Of a stretch of 64,000 nt of DNA, positions 19,504 to 27,802 are shown in pieces. The DNA lies in NCBI RefSeq assembly GCF_002245355.1, contig NZ_NOWF01000009.1, forward strand, positions 1 to 64,000, in the 5' to 3' direction. Numbering within the stretch: position 1 is the first letter of the stretch; each line of letters opens with the position of its first letter. The stretch is from Paludifilum halophilum. Lineage in GTDB: Bacteria; Bacillota; Bacilli; Thermoactinomycetales; DSM-45169. The notes under the pieces were generated by a model that did not search any database, was not told the origin of the DNA, and was given only the letters and a program-made list of their open reading frames with translations. The translations under genes were made by a program, and so were the position numbers.

Positions 19504-19611
19504 CACGTCAACCTCCCCCGCTCGAAAATAGAAAGACCCATCCATTTATACGGATGGGAGGAGATAAAGTTTCGGGGTGATCCGATTTTTACTCAGCATA
19601 TAACAACATAT

Positions 19612-20142
19612 CTACTCTTTCTCCATTCGATGAAGCGTTATTTTGCCGTCTTTCATCTGATAGACCCGGTCGCAAAGGGGGAGGATGGTTTCATCATGCG
19701 TCACGAGGAGCCCGGAACGGTTCCGTTTCTTGATTTGCTCGGAAAGCAATGTAATCACCTGCCAACTGCGATCGGAATCAAGGCTCGCTGTCGGTTCATC
19801 CGCCAACAGAATGCTGGGTTGGTTCATCAGGGCGCGGGCGATGGCGACACGTTGCTTTTCCCCGCCTGACAACTGATCGGGAGTATGGTGTTTCTTATTT
19901 TTTAAGCCCACCGAGGAGAGAAGATCATCGGTTGCGATACGAGCCTCCTTTTTTGAACGCTTAGCCAGTGAGCTGACGAGCAAGAGTTGTTCTTCCGCAT
20001 TTAGATAGGGGACCAGATTTGCTTGTTGAAACACAAAACCGATCTCGTTCAGTCGAATATTCGATTTCCGGCGATCACTCTCTTTGTTCGAAATGTACCT
20101 TTGCCACTGCGGCAACATCCAGCTTCGATGAGTCGGATCCAT
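19612..20142 (-). pseudogene. 5'-truncated ABC transporter ATPase (LolD/MacB type)
   Basis: The open frame encodes the back two thirds of an ABC ATPase: Q-loop FVFQQANLVPYL, signature LSGGEKQR, Walker B LLADEPTAS and the H-loop VTHD. The N-terminal part with Walker A is absent, and I find no Walker A in the upstream 120 bases in any minus-strand frame. Without it the protein cannot bind ATP normally, so this is most likely a remnant. The first ~30 residues of the frame do not look like ABC ATPase sequence. Confidence 0.7.
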
Positions 20143-20276
20143 GCGTCACGGAAGTGAATCGTAAACGAAGCCAACGATCAGGATTCACTCGTGCCGTCTT
20201 TTTGCTTTACGATGAATATATGAAAGAGGCCCGACCCGTGATAGAATATCGATAGGCAAGGAAAGTTTGGAATAGT

Positions 20277-20314
20277 CTCACCCCCGGGGCTAGGTTTCAG
20301 CGGAAGGGGGTGAG
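20277..20314 (+). promoter_or_regulatory. inverted repeat that can mask a ribosome-binding site
   Basis: CTCACCCCC (20277-20285) is the exact complement of GGGGGTGAG (20306-20314), and the latter is the ribosome-binding site of the small gene at 20318. The hairpin would have a ~20-base loop and hide the site. Confidence 0.5.
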
Positions 20315-20317
20315 GCG

Positions 20318-20425
20318 ATGATGGGCGAGATCGCAGCCGTGCTGACCGTTGTGGTCGCCGCTCTCCGCCTCGCCTTGGATTGGCGCAGATACCGTCAATC
20401 TGAGGGTCGAGGCAAAAAGCGTTAG
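20318..20425 (+). CDS. small hydrophobic peptide, possible type I toxin-like
   Basis: 35 residues: one hydrophobic segment (EIAAVLTVVVAALRLALDW) followed by a strongly basic tail ending GKKR. GGAAGGGGGTGAGG lies just upstream of two adjacent ATG codons. The size, single membrane span, basic tail and sequestrable ribosome-binding site are features of bacterial type I toxins, but I cannot match a named family and see no antisense RNA promoter. Confidence 0.5.
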   Translation: MMGEIAAVLTVVVAALRLALDWRRYRQSEGRGKKR

Positions 20426-20458
20426 TCTTCCATCCTCTCTTAAGAACTGTCCGGTCAT

Positions 20459-20497
20459 GAAAAACAGCTCACCGAAGCGGCAACTTCGATGAGCTGT
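20459..20497 (-). terminator. rho-independent terminator of 5-formyl-THF cyclo-ligase gene
   Basis: Stem ACAGCTCA / TGAGCTGT with an inner CGAAG / CTTCG helix, followed on the minus strand by TTTTT. It lies ~70 bases after the stop of the cyclo-ligase gene. Confidence 0.8.
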
Positions 20498-20567
20498 ACC
20501 GGTCCCGAGGTGGGACTTGCGCACCCAACTTTCCTTGCCTTTATTATATTCCCCGATTCGAATCATT

Positions 20568-21134
20568 TCAATCCATCGACTCTCCTGTCACTAATTCATC
20601 CATTTTCCGATCGTGAGATTCCGGATAGACCGTGTCCACTACCTGAAAGGGATAAGCCACCCCCAGCCGAATCACTCCGTTTCCTTCTCCGGCAAAGAAG
20701 CGATCGTAATATCCGCCTCCGTAACCGAGCCGATAACCCTTCCGATCAAAGGCGACTCCGGGGACCACCGTCAGATGGATCGTCGCCGCCGGTACCATCC
20801 GATCCGGATTCGCCGGAGGCTCCAGAATGCCATATGCCCCTTTTTCCAACTGATCAAAATGATCCAGACGGATCAGGAGCAAGGACCGGTCGGCGGGAAC
20901 CGCTCGCGGAAGAACCACTTCTTTCCCTTCAGCCCAGGCGGACTCGATCAAGGGGCGGATATCCGGCTCTTTTCGAAAGGGCATATAAAAGAGAACCCTT
21001 CGGGCCTGTCGGTAGCCCTTGGATTCCCGCACCATTCGGCAGATGGCCCGGGAGGCCTCCGACACTTCCCTTTCTGTCAACCGGTTGCGCCGTTCGAGCA
21101 TCCGTTTCCGCAGTTCTTTTTTCGCCGTCCGCAT
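20568..21134 (-). CDS. 5-formyltetrahydrofolate cyclo-ligase
   Basis: 188 residues of the MTHFS family. The N-terminal basic helix KKELRKRMLERRNRL, the central PFRKEPDI segment and the C-terminal VPGVAFDRKGYRLGYGGGYYDRF (ATP/folate loop) are diagnostic. It converts 5-formyl-THF to 5,10-methenyl-THF using ATP. Only a weak AGGAT lies upstream of the ATG at 21134. It is divergent from the ABC-F gene. Confidence 0.9.
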   Translation of the reverse strand: MRTAKKELRKRMLERRNRLTEREVSEASRAICRMVRESKGYRQARRVLFYMPFRKEPDIRPLIESAWAEGKEVVLPRAVPADRSLLLIRLDHFDQLEKGAYGILEPPANPDRMVPAATIHLTVVPGVAFDRKGYRLGYGGGYYDRFFAGEGNGVIRLGVAYPFQVVDTVYPESHDRKMDELVTGESMD

Positions 21135-21293
21135 CGGTTCGATCCTGTCCCTTCTTCATGAAGCTTCTCCCCTCCACTTTATCGCAAATGGCGGTGGCCG
21201 GCCAGATCAAGGTCCGGTCTTTTACACCTCCATTTTCCTCTCCGGCCGGAATCGGCTACAATGGAAAGGGCTTGATAACTTGAGGTGAAGTTG

Positions 21294-23204
21294 ATGACCA
21301 TTTTACAAGTAAAAAACGTGGAAAAATCCTTTGGCGGAACCCTCATTCTGCAGGATGTTGATTTGAAAGTGGACGAGGGGGAGCGAGTCGGGCTAATCGG
21401 ACCCAACGGAGCGGGAAAGTCGACTCTGCTCAAGATGATCACCTCCCGGCTGGATGCGGACCGGGGGGAAATCCACCAGGCAAAAAACGCCCGCATCGGC
21501 TACCTGGCCCAGGAAAACGAGTGGGATTCCGACCGTACCATCTGGGAAGAGGCCCTCACCGCCTTTGATCGTTTGAAGGAATGGGAAAAGCGCCTGCGAT
21601 GGCTGGAAGGAGAAATGGGTCGGGACGAGGTTTTGACCAACGAAACCCGTTACCAGCAGGTGTTGGAACAGTATGCCGCCCTGCAGGACCAGTTTGAACG
21701 GGCCGGCGGTTACGGTTTTGAAGCCCGGGCCCGAGGGGCGTTGAACGGATTGGGACTGGATCGGCTGGATTGGAAAGAAACCCGGGTTCACACCCTGAGC
21801 GGCGGCCAGAAGACACGTTTGGCCCTGGCCAAGCTGCTGTTGGAACAGCCGGATCTGATTATCCTGGACGAGCCGACCAACTATCTGGATATGGAAGCTT
21901 TATCCTGGTTGGAACACACCCTGGATACTTATCCCGGCTCCCTCTTGGTCGTCTCTCACGACCGGTATTTTTTGGACCGGATCATCACAGTCATCTATGA
22001 AGCGGATCGGACGCGGGTCACTCGCTATCCGGGAAACTACAGCGAATACGTCCGTCAACGGGAAGAAATGCTGGCTCGATGGGAAAAAACTTATGACCAG
22101 CAACAAGCGGAAATTAAGCGGATGGAGGATTTCATCCAGCGCAATATCGTTCGCGCCTCCACCACTAAACGCGCCCAGAGCCGTCGCAAAGCCCTGGAGC
22201 GAATGGAAAAAATCGAGAAGCCCCCGTCTGAACGGGAAAAGGCGGCGATCCGTTTTGAACCGGTCGTCACCAGCGGACGCCAAGTGCTTCAATCGGAGGA
22301 GCTCTCCGTCGGATACCCCTCCGCCACCCCTTTGATCCGCCCCTGTTCCCTAACCTTGCAGCGAGGGGATCGGGTCGGGCTGATCGGACCCAATGGCGCG
22401 GGTAAATCGACGCTGTTGAAAACGCTGGCCGGCATCCTTCCTCCCCTTTCCGGTTCCTTCTCACTAGGAACCGGGGTACAAACAGATTACTTCGACCAGG
22501 AACAGGAGGAGCTTCGTCCTGAAGCTACAGTATTGGATGAAGTGTGGGACGCTCACCCCAAACTGGATCGAACGGCCATCCGCTCCTATCTGGGACAGTT
22601 CCTGTTCCAGGGAGACGATGTCTTTAAACGGGTGGCCGACTTAAGCGGAGGGGAAAAGGCCCGCCTCTCCCTGGCGAAGCGACTCCTCAACCGGGGCAAC
22701 CTCCTGTTCATGGACGAACCGACCAACCATTTGGATATGGACAGCAAAGAACGGCTGGAGGAAGCCCTGGAGGGATTCACTGGAACCCTTCTTTTCGTCT
22801 CCCACGATCGGTATTTCATCAACCGCCTGGCCAACCGGATCTGGGAAGTGAAGGATGGAACGATTACCTGCTTTGACGGAAATTACGATGCTTACCGGGA
22901 GCAAAAAGAGGCGGAACAGGAGGAAACCAAGACGGCGAAAAACGAAGAGGCCGGGAATTACACCCGGGAAGTACGCCGGCAGCGCCGGCAGGAAAAGGAA
23001 AAACGCCGTCTCCGGGAAGAAGCGAGCCGGTTGGAAGAGGAAATTGAACAATTGGAGGCGGAAGTCCAACGGATTCAAGAAGAGCTGTGCCGCCCGGAAA
23101 TTTATGAAGTTCCGGAAGAAAGTCTCCCCCGACAACAGCGTCTGTCGGAGTTGGAATCGGATTTGGCACAGAAGACGGAACGTTGGACGGAAATTGCGGA
23201 ATAA
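21294..23204 (+). CDS. ABC-F family ATPase (ribosome-associated)
   Basis: About 636 residues with two ABC domains and no membrane segments. Walker A motifs GPNGAGKST occur near residues 36 and 361, with signatures LSGGQKTRLALAK and LSGGEKARLSLAK, and Walker B LDEPTNYLD / MDEPTNHLD. A linker of ~80 charged residues (P-site tRNA interaction motif) joins the domains, and the C-terminus is a Glu/Arg-rich coiled coil. It belongs with EttA/Uup/YdiF/YfmR proteins that resolve stalled ribosomes; which subtype is unclear. The ATG at 21294 follows GAGGTGAAG. Confidence 0.88.
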   Translation: MTILQVKNVEKSFGGTLILQDVDLKVDEGERVGLIGPNGAGKSTLLKMITSRLDADRGEIHQAKNARIGYLAQENEWDSDRTIWEEALTAFDRLKEWEKRLRWLEGEMGRDEVLTNETRYQQVLEQYAALQDQFERAGGYGFEARARGALNGLGLDRLDWKETRVHTLSGGQKTRLALAKLLLEQPDLIILDEPTNYLDMEALSWLEHTLDTYPGSLLVVSHDRYFLDRIITVIYEADRTRVTRYPGNYSEYVRQREEMLARWEKTYDQQQAEIKRMEDFIQRNIVRASTTKRAQSRRKALERMEKIEKPPSEREKAAIRFEPVVTSGRQVLQSEELSVGYPSATPLIRPCSLTLQRGDRVGLIGPNGAGKSTLLKTLAGILPPLSGSFSLGTGVQTDYFDQEQEELRPEATVLDEVWDAHPKLDRTAIRSYLGQFLFQGDDVFKRVADLSGGEKARLSLAKRLLNRGNLLFMDEPTNHLDMDSKERLEEALEGFTGTLLFVSHDRYFINRLANRIWEVKDGTITCFDGNYDAYREQKEAEQEETKTAKNEEAGNYTREVRRQRRQEKEKRRLREEASRLEEEIEQLEAEVQRIQEELCRPEIYEVPEESLPRQQRLSELESDLAQKTERWTEIAE

Positions 23205-23283
23205 AAGTGATCAACAGGACAGCAACCATCAACCCGGTACCCGGCACGACACGAAGGGGCCGGGTTTGGTATACCGGTCCGGT

Positions 23284-24434
23284 TCAGTCAATCTGAAACC
23301 CGACCATTCTTACGGTTTTAAATACACCGGTCCTGTTTGGTGTCAAAAATCTCATATCCGTACTCTGCCTGCGACAGGGGCAGCGTATGGGTAATGATAT
23401 CCCAGGGGTCAAATACACCCTCTTCAATCTGCCGGTACAATTCCGGCATGTAATGGATGATCGGAGCCTGACCCATCTTCAACGTGATATTGCGACTGAA
23501 GAAATCATCCAATGGAAAAGCATTGTATCGAGTGCCATAAATCCCGACCAGCTGGACGGTCCCGCCCTTTCGTACACACTGACTGGCGATGACAATAGCC
23601 CCCATCGATCCCCCCTGAAGCTTCAGGGCTGACTGGACCAACTCCATGGCGGTCATCTTCCCGTCCATCCCCACACAGTCGAGGACCACATCCGCTCCAC
23701 CGTGTGTGATCTCTTTCAAGTGATTGCCGAGGTTATCGAATGTTGTAAAGTCATAGACCTCTGCCCGGTTGACCTTTTTTGCATGTTCCAACCGGTAACC
23801 GATATAATCCACCGCAATGACCCGTTTGGCACCCTTCAGCCAAGAAAATTTTTGCGCCAACAACCCCACGGGACCACAACCCAGCACAATCACGGTATCC
23901 CCGGGTTGGACCCCGGCGTTATCCACGCCCCAGTAAGCTGTCGGAACGATGTCAGACAACATAAGGATCTGATCGTCTTCCAACTCGCTCCCTTCAGGTA
24001 CGACAAAGGGAGTGAAATTACCGTAGGGGACCCGCAGGTATTCGGCCTGTCCACCGGCGTAGCCCCCGAAGGTTTCAGAGTAACCGAAGTAGGCCCCGGC
24101 ATCTCCGTGGGGATTGGCATGGTCACACTGGCTCTCCAGATGATGTTGGCAGTAATAACACTGTCCACAGGCTACGTTGAAAGGAACGACAACCCGATCC
24201 TTTTTTGACCTTGGTGACTTCGGGGCCGACTTCTTCCACGATTCCCATCGGTTCGTGCCCAATGATGTAGTCTTCGGGCATGTTGGGGATGAATCCATGA
24301 ATGAGATGAAGGTCCGAACCGCAAATGGCTGTACTGGTAATGCGAACGATCAGGTCATCCGGCTTTTCGATTTCAGGATCCTTGACTTCCTTCACTTTCA
24401 CGTCTTTGACCCCTTGAAAGGTAACCCCTTTCAT
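23284..24434 (-). pseudogene. zinc-dependent alcohol dehydrogenase, two frameshifts
   Basis: The N-terminal third (from ATG 24434) has the catalytic zinc site ICGSDLHL and the GHEPMGIVEEVG motif. The frame then breaks at an A-run near 24207 and resumes with VVVPFNVACGQCYYC (structural zinc cysteines). It continues through the NAD site VLGCGPVGLLAQ to FDTKQDRCI. A second slip near 23318 hides the natural tail, which runs in another frame to a TGA at 23284. Both breaks lie in A/T homopolymers. The family is the formaldehyde-dehydrogenase-like medium-chain dehydrogenases. It could be a decayed gene or two sequencing errors. Confidence 0.8.
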
Positions 24435-24537
24435 ATCCCTTCACCCCTTTTTGGACGGGATTTGGTTTATATCGTCTACAGACTTCCCGGAATTATTCCA
24501 CCACCTACTTTCTCAGAAGAGGAACCAGGCTTTCTGT

Positions 24538-25152
24538 TTATCCCAAAAAGGCAACCATCAATAGAGCCAGGATCACCACAGTTAACACCAGGAGAAGTCC
24601 TCCCAGTAAAACGCTTCCCAATCCCCTCCACGCGGAAAAGTTCGACACTTCCGCGATCCCATTGGATAAAACATAAATATACCAGGCAGATAAAGCCAAA
24701 TCGGTCAGGCCGAGGAAAAGGGCGAATAACGGATATTGCTCCAGAGTGGCTTGGGTCCGGGATAGATACTCTTCGCCCAAAACCGCGAGCTGTATCAAGA
24801 CGAGAATCAGCTTAGAAGCATAGGGAATGCTGGCCCATGCCACTGCTGTCCGCATTTCTTCCCACACCGCACGCCCACCCAGCCAACGACTGGTCCAATG
24901 GAATACACCGCTGAACAAGTACCAATAAATATAGCCGCTGATCAACCCGATGATCACACTGATAATCAAAGCGTTGGTGAAAGAGCCTTTGTCCGCCATC
25001 CCCTGGTTGGAGGCATTTTCAAAGGTTAAAACCAAACCGAACAGAACAATCACGACATGCATCCAGGGGTTGTTTTTTTCCTCCACCCGCTCACGGATCG
25101 TTTCCCTGGGATGTCTCCAGATGGAAAGCCAAGGATTTTGCACAGGTTTCAT
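24538..25152 (-). CDS. Yip1-family membrane protein
   Basis: About 204 residues with five hydrophobic segments, beginning NPWLSIWRHPRETIR, the typical amphipathic opening of bacterial Yip1/DUF1282 proteins. Function unknown; an integral membrane protein is certain from composition. The ATG at 25152 follows GGAGGTCTTAATC; the earlier in-frame ATG overlaps that site. Confidence 0.8.
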   Translation of the reverse strand: MKPVQNPWLSIWRHPRETIRERVEEKNNPWMHVVIVLFGLVLTFENASNQGMADKGSFTNALIISVIIGLISGYIYWYLFSGVFHWTSRWLGGRAVWEEMRTAVAWASIPYASKLILVLIQLAVLGEEYLSRTQATLEQYPLFALFLGLTDLALSAWYIYVLSNGIAEVSNFSAWRGLGSVLLGGLLLVLTVVILALLMVAFLG

Positions 25153-25209
25153 GATTAAGACCTCCATGAAGGAAATGAAACTTCACTTCTTAGGTTTAGC
25201 ATTTATACT

Positions 25210-25653
25210 TTATCCACGAAAACTTTGAGCTGCAGCATCTTCAAAAGATAGGTCTATACATTCCCTGACATGTTCATGGAACTGTTTGGGGCTCATCCAG
25301 GATGCATGTTCCAATCTGATGAACCCGTCATTTAGTTTTGATAAGTACATAGCACCCTTTAATGCTGCACGTTTATCTACCAACAAAGCATCATCCTCGA
25401 CCTCGACTACAATTTTATCTTCCGATGTGTTCCTAGGGAAAGAAAATTCTATATACTCCTTAAACTTTTTATGACCCTTCCATCTCTTATCATCGATCCA
25501 TTTATCCCAACATAGCGAGACATCGGTGCTTTCTGCAAAATTTCCCGCATCACAAAACTTTGATGTACTCACGCTTTTCTTCCACATTTGACTAATAAGA
25601 TCTTCAAGTGTAGGTAAAACCAATTCACCTTTAACCTGAATAAATATCTTCAT
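25210..25653 (-). CDS. hypothetical protein, candidate immunity partner of the toxin at 25756
   Basis: About 147 residues, acidic and soluble, with no signal peptide and no family I recognise. It starts MKIFIQVKGELVLPTL and is visibly AT-rich compared with its left neighbours. It lies 102 bases downstream of, and on the same strand as, a polymorphic-toxin-like gene. Toxin followed by a small acidic gene is the usual order for toxin-immunity pairs; the immunity role is inferred from position alone. GGAGGGAAAGGTG precedes the ATG at 25653. Confidence 0.55.
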   Translation of the reverse strand: MKIFIQVKGELVLPTLEDLISQMWKKSVSTSKFCDAGNFAESTDVSLCWDKWIDDKRWKGHKKFKEYIEFSFPRNTSEDKIVVEVEDDALLVDKRAALKGAMYLSKLNDGFIRLEHASWMSPKQFHEHVRECIDLSFEDAAAQSFRG

Positions 25654-25755
25654 CACCTTTCCCTCCAACAACCGCTATTAGAAAATAAACGAACATCGTA
25701 TAAAAAGAGAGACAGATCCGGGCTTTTGTGATGTATTGTGATGTGTTATGTTCTG

Positions 25756-26865
25756 TCATTGGAACTCCTTCACATACTTAACGGCCTTCTCTAAATTCTT
25801 GATTAACTCCTGTGTTTTTCCTTTTCCTAGCTTCTTCCTCATTTTTTTCGGAATTTGTGGTTCAAGAGGTTCATCGGGTTCAATCCTAATATCAATCTCA
25901 GAGTTTTTTCCTCCACCAGCTTGAATTTGTATTTTATTTCCGTCTGGTTCGGCATCTACTCTAAGTTTAACTTTTTTGCCTTGATGAACGTATTCTATTG
26001 GCTTTCCAAAAGTCACACTTGTTTTTTTTCCAGGACCACTCTTCTTCTTGTTATTACCTCCACTACCCCCGCCATTTCCTTTTCCCTTGGCATTCCACAT
26101 GCTGTCCCAGGCATCTTTGATATCATCCCACATGCTGCCGCCCGGATCTTCGGGTCCACCGGCAGGGGCTGGCCCCGGACTTCTGAATAAGGATTTAGCG
26201 CCTTGAGCTGCTCCTCTAAAGAAATCCCCGATCCCTTTGAAAAGTTTAGGACCACCCTTGGCAATAAGCTTTCCCCACTTGCCGAAATTACCGATAACAG
26301 GAACAATCCCGACGACGGACAACCCGTACCAGATCCCGTTCAATGATTCTCCTGTAGCGGGGTCGACACCTGTTCTCGCTTCGTAGAGAGATTTTGCATT
26401 GGATACAAACGGGATCGCGTCCCCGATCATACTGACAATCTCTTTTCCCGTCTCACCCAGGCCTATATCGTCAAGGAAGGAGGAAAGGAACGGGGAATCT
26501 TTCTTCGGTCCATCGCTCCCGGTTGGCTGCACGTCATCACGATCCGATGAATCCTGTTTAAGCGTTTGAGGGGTTGTGGAAATATCGTCGGGGTCGGTGG
26601 AAAGATCGGAAAAAATGTCTTCTCGTTTCGGCTCTTTATCCTGTGGCTTTTCCTGATTGCTGTTGGTGCCCTCCGCCGTTCCATTGATCACTTCCGCAAC
26701 CTTGTCACGCAAAGTTTGCTGTATGCTCCAATCATGAAGGACGGTATTCAGGATCATCGCCAACGCGAGTCCGGCAGCGATGACGGTGACATATTCAATG
26801 GCGGGGGAACCGTTTTTACTGCGAAACACATGGAAGAACTTATTGAAGAAGCGCAATAAAATCAT
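25756..26865 (-). CDS. putative polymorphic toxin with Flp-type prepilin N-terminus and pre-toxin TG-like domain
   Basis: 369 residues. (1) Residues 1-45 are a basic leader, then G19 followed by SPAIEY and a hydrophobic helix: the prepilin peptidase motif G-x4-E-Y of Tad/Flp pilins. (2) A disordered acidic linker (~60-125). (3) ~145-200 resembles pre-toxin TG domains (DAIPFVSNAKSLYEARTGVD, then ESLNGIWYGLSVVGIVPV). (4) A Gly/Lys-rich spacer (~255-282). (5) A C-terminal ~85-residue module, basic at the end, presumably the effector; I do not recognise it. The ribosome-binding site GGGGGA almost touches the ATG, so a start a few codons later is possible. AT-richer than the flanks. Confidence 0.6.
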   Translation of the reverse strand: MILLRFFNKFFHVFRSKNGSPAIEYVTVIAAGLALAMILNTVLHDWSIQQTLRDKVAEVINGTAEGTNSNQEKPQDKEPKREDIFSDLSTDPDDISTTPQTLKQDSSDRDDVQPTGSDGPKKDSPFLSSFLDDIGLGETGKEIVSMIGDAIPFVSNAKSLYEARTGVDPATGESLNGIWYGLSVVGIVPVIGNFGKWGKLIAKGGPKLFKGIGDFFRGAAQGAKSLFRSPGPAPAGGPEDPGGSMWDDIKDAWDSMWNAKGKGNGGGSGGNNKKKSGPGKKTSVTFGKPIEYVHQGKKVKLRVDAEPDGNKIQIQAGGGKNSEIDIRIEPDEPLEPQIPKKMRKKLGKGKTQELIKNLEKAVKYVKEFQ

Positions 26866-27442
26866 TCCCCCTTTTCCGAATTTTCATTACCCCGATTGTA
26901 TATCGGTAGGAGGGATGGGAGAATAGTGAAAATGTACTAATTTTTTGTGCGCATTTTGGTTACCAAAATGAAGATCCGTATAAACGTAAACCTTTTCTCC
27001 CCCAAAATAGAGATGTCACCTGCAACACCCTGACTTTCCTTCTATAATAATGTCCAACACTTCGTAATATACGGCTTAGAAATCATCAGCTGCCTCCTCG
27101 GCCCGATGGAAAAAGAAAATCATTAATCATCCCCTTGTCTGTTTCATCTCGCATGACCAACCACCGCTCTACTGAATCACACTTACTATATGATCCATGT
27201 ATTTCTTCGTCGCGTACTTGCTGGGTATAAAATCGGCTTCTTCTCTATCTTTGGACCACTCAATCATAACGGCCACTAGATGTCAGACACCGCTGGGGTT
27301 GTCTTTGTTAATAGAGGGCCTTCTCATAAAGGTATTTAAAATACCTTAAATAATTTTCCGTGTTCACTTGACAAAGGAAGGTCGTTGAAATATACTGATA
27401 ACTGCTGAGGAAACGATATCCAATTGGAATGGGGGAAAGCAA
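26866..27442. other. AT-rich intergenic region with degenerate coding fragments
   Basis: I see no intact gene. On the minus strand a 32-codon frame (27169-27267, starts MIEWSKDREEADF) and a ~22-codon frame to its left look protein-like but are too short to assign. They may be relics of an older accessory gene. The right end carries the ribosome-binding site GGGGGAAAG of the DUF2325 gene. Confidence 0.4.
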
Positions 27443-27748
27443 ATGAAACGTGCTGTGGTTATCGGTAGTCGGAGTGGTCAGCGAAAACATACCACGAAAG
27501 CAGATTGGAACGTTACATACCTTGAAGCTTGGACTAAAAGTAAACCCAGCCAAAAAGTATTGGAATCCTTGGTAAAGAAATCGGATGTCGTTTTCTTGAT
27601 GACAGATGCTTGTTCGCATCAAAACATGTATCAGGCACGGAAGGTATCCAAACGATACAATAAACCCATTCACTATCTTAAACGGGCAGGGGCCAAGAGC
27701 ATCATGCAACGAATACAAGAACGGACTCATAAAAAACCTTTTTTTTAG
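27443..27748 (+). CDS. DUF2325 domain protein
   Basis: 101 residues covering one whole DUF2325 module: MKRAVVIGSRSGQRKH at the start, a central WNVTYLEAWT, and SDVVFLMTDACSHQNMYQARK near the C-terminus. The Rossmann-like start and the conserved Cys/His in ACSH suggest nucleotide or metal binding, but no function is established. It lies 54 bases upstream of the restriction operon on the same strand and may be co-transcribed with it. Confidence 0.75.
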   Translation: MKRAVVIGSRSGQRKHTTKADWNVTYLEAWTKSKPSQKVLESLVKKSDVVFLMTDACSHQNMYQARKVSKRYNKPIHYLKRAGAKSIMQRIQERTHKKPFF

Positions 27749-27802
27749 CCTGTGACAAATAAAGTATGACAAATACCTTCGTACATTTAAGGAGATGATT
27801 AA

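Noticed and set aside
20459-20497. Antitoxin RNA terminator for the small peptide at 20318
   Set aside because: The hairpin points the right way but lies beyond the peptide gene and is explained by the adjacent cyclo-ligase gene; no antisense promoter was found.
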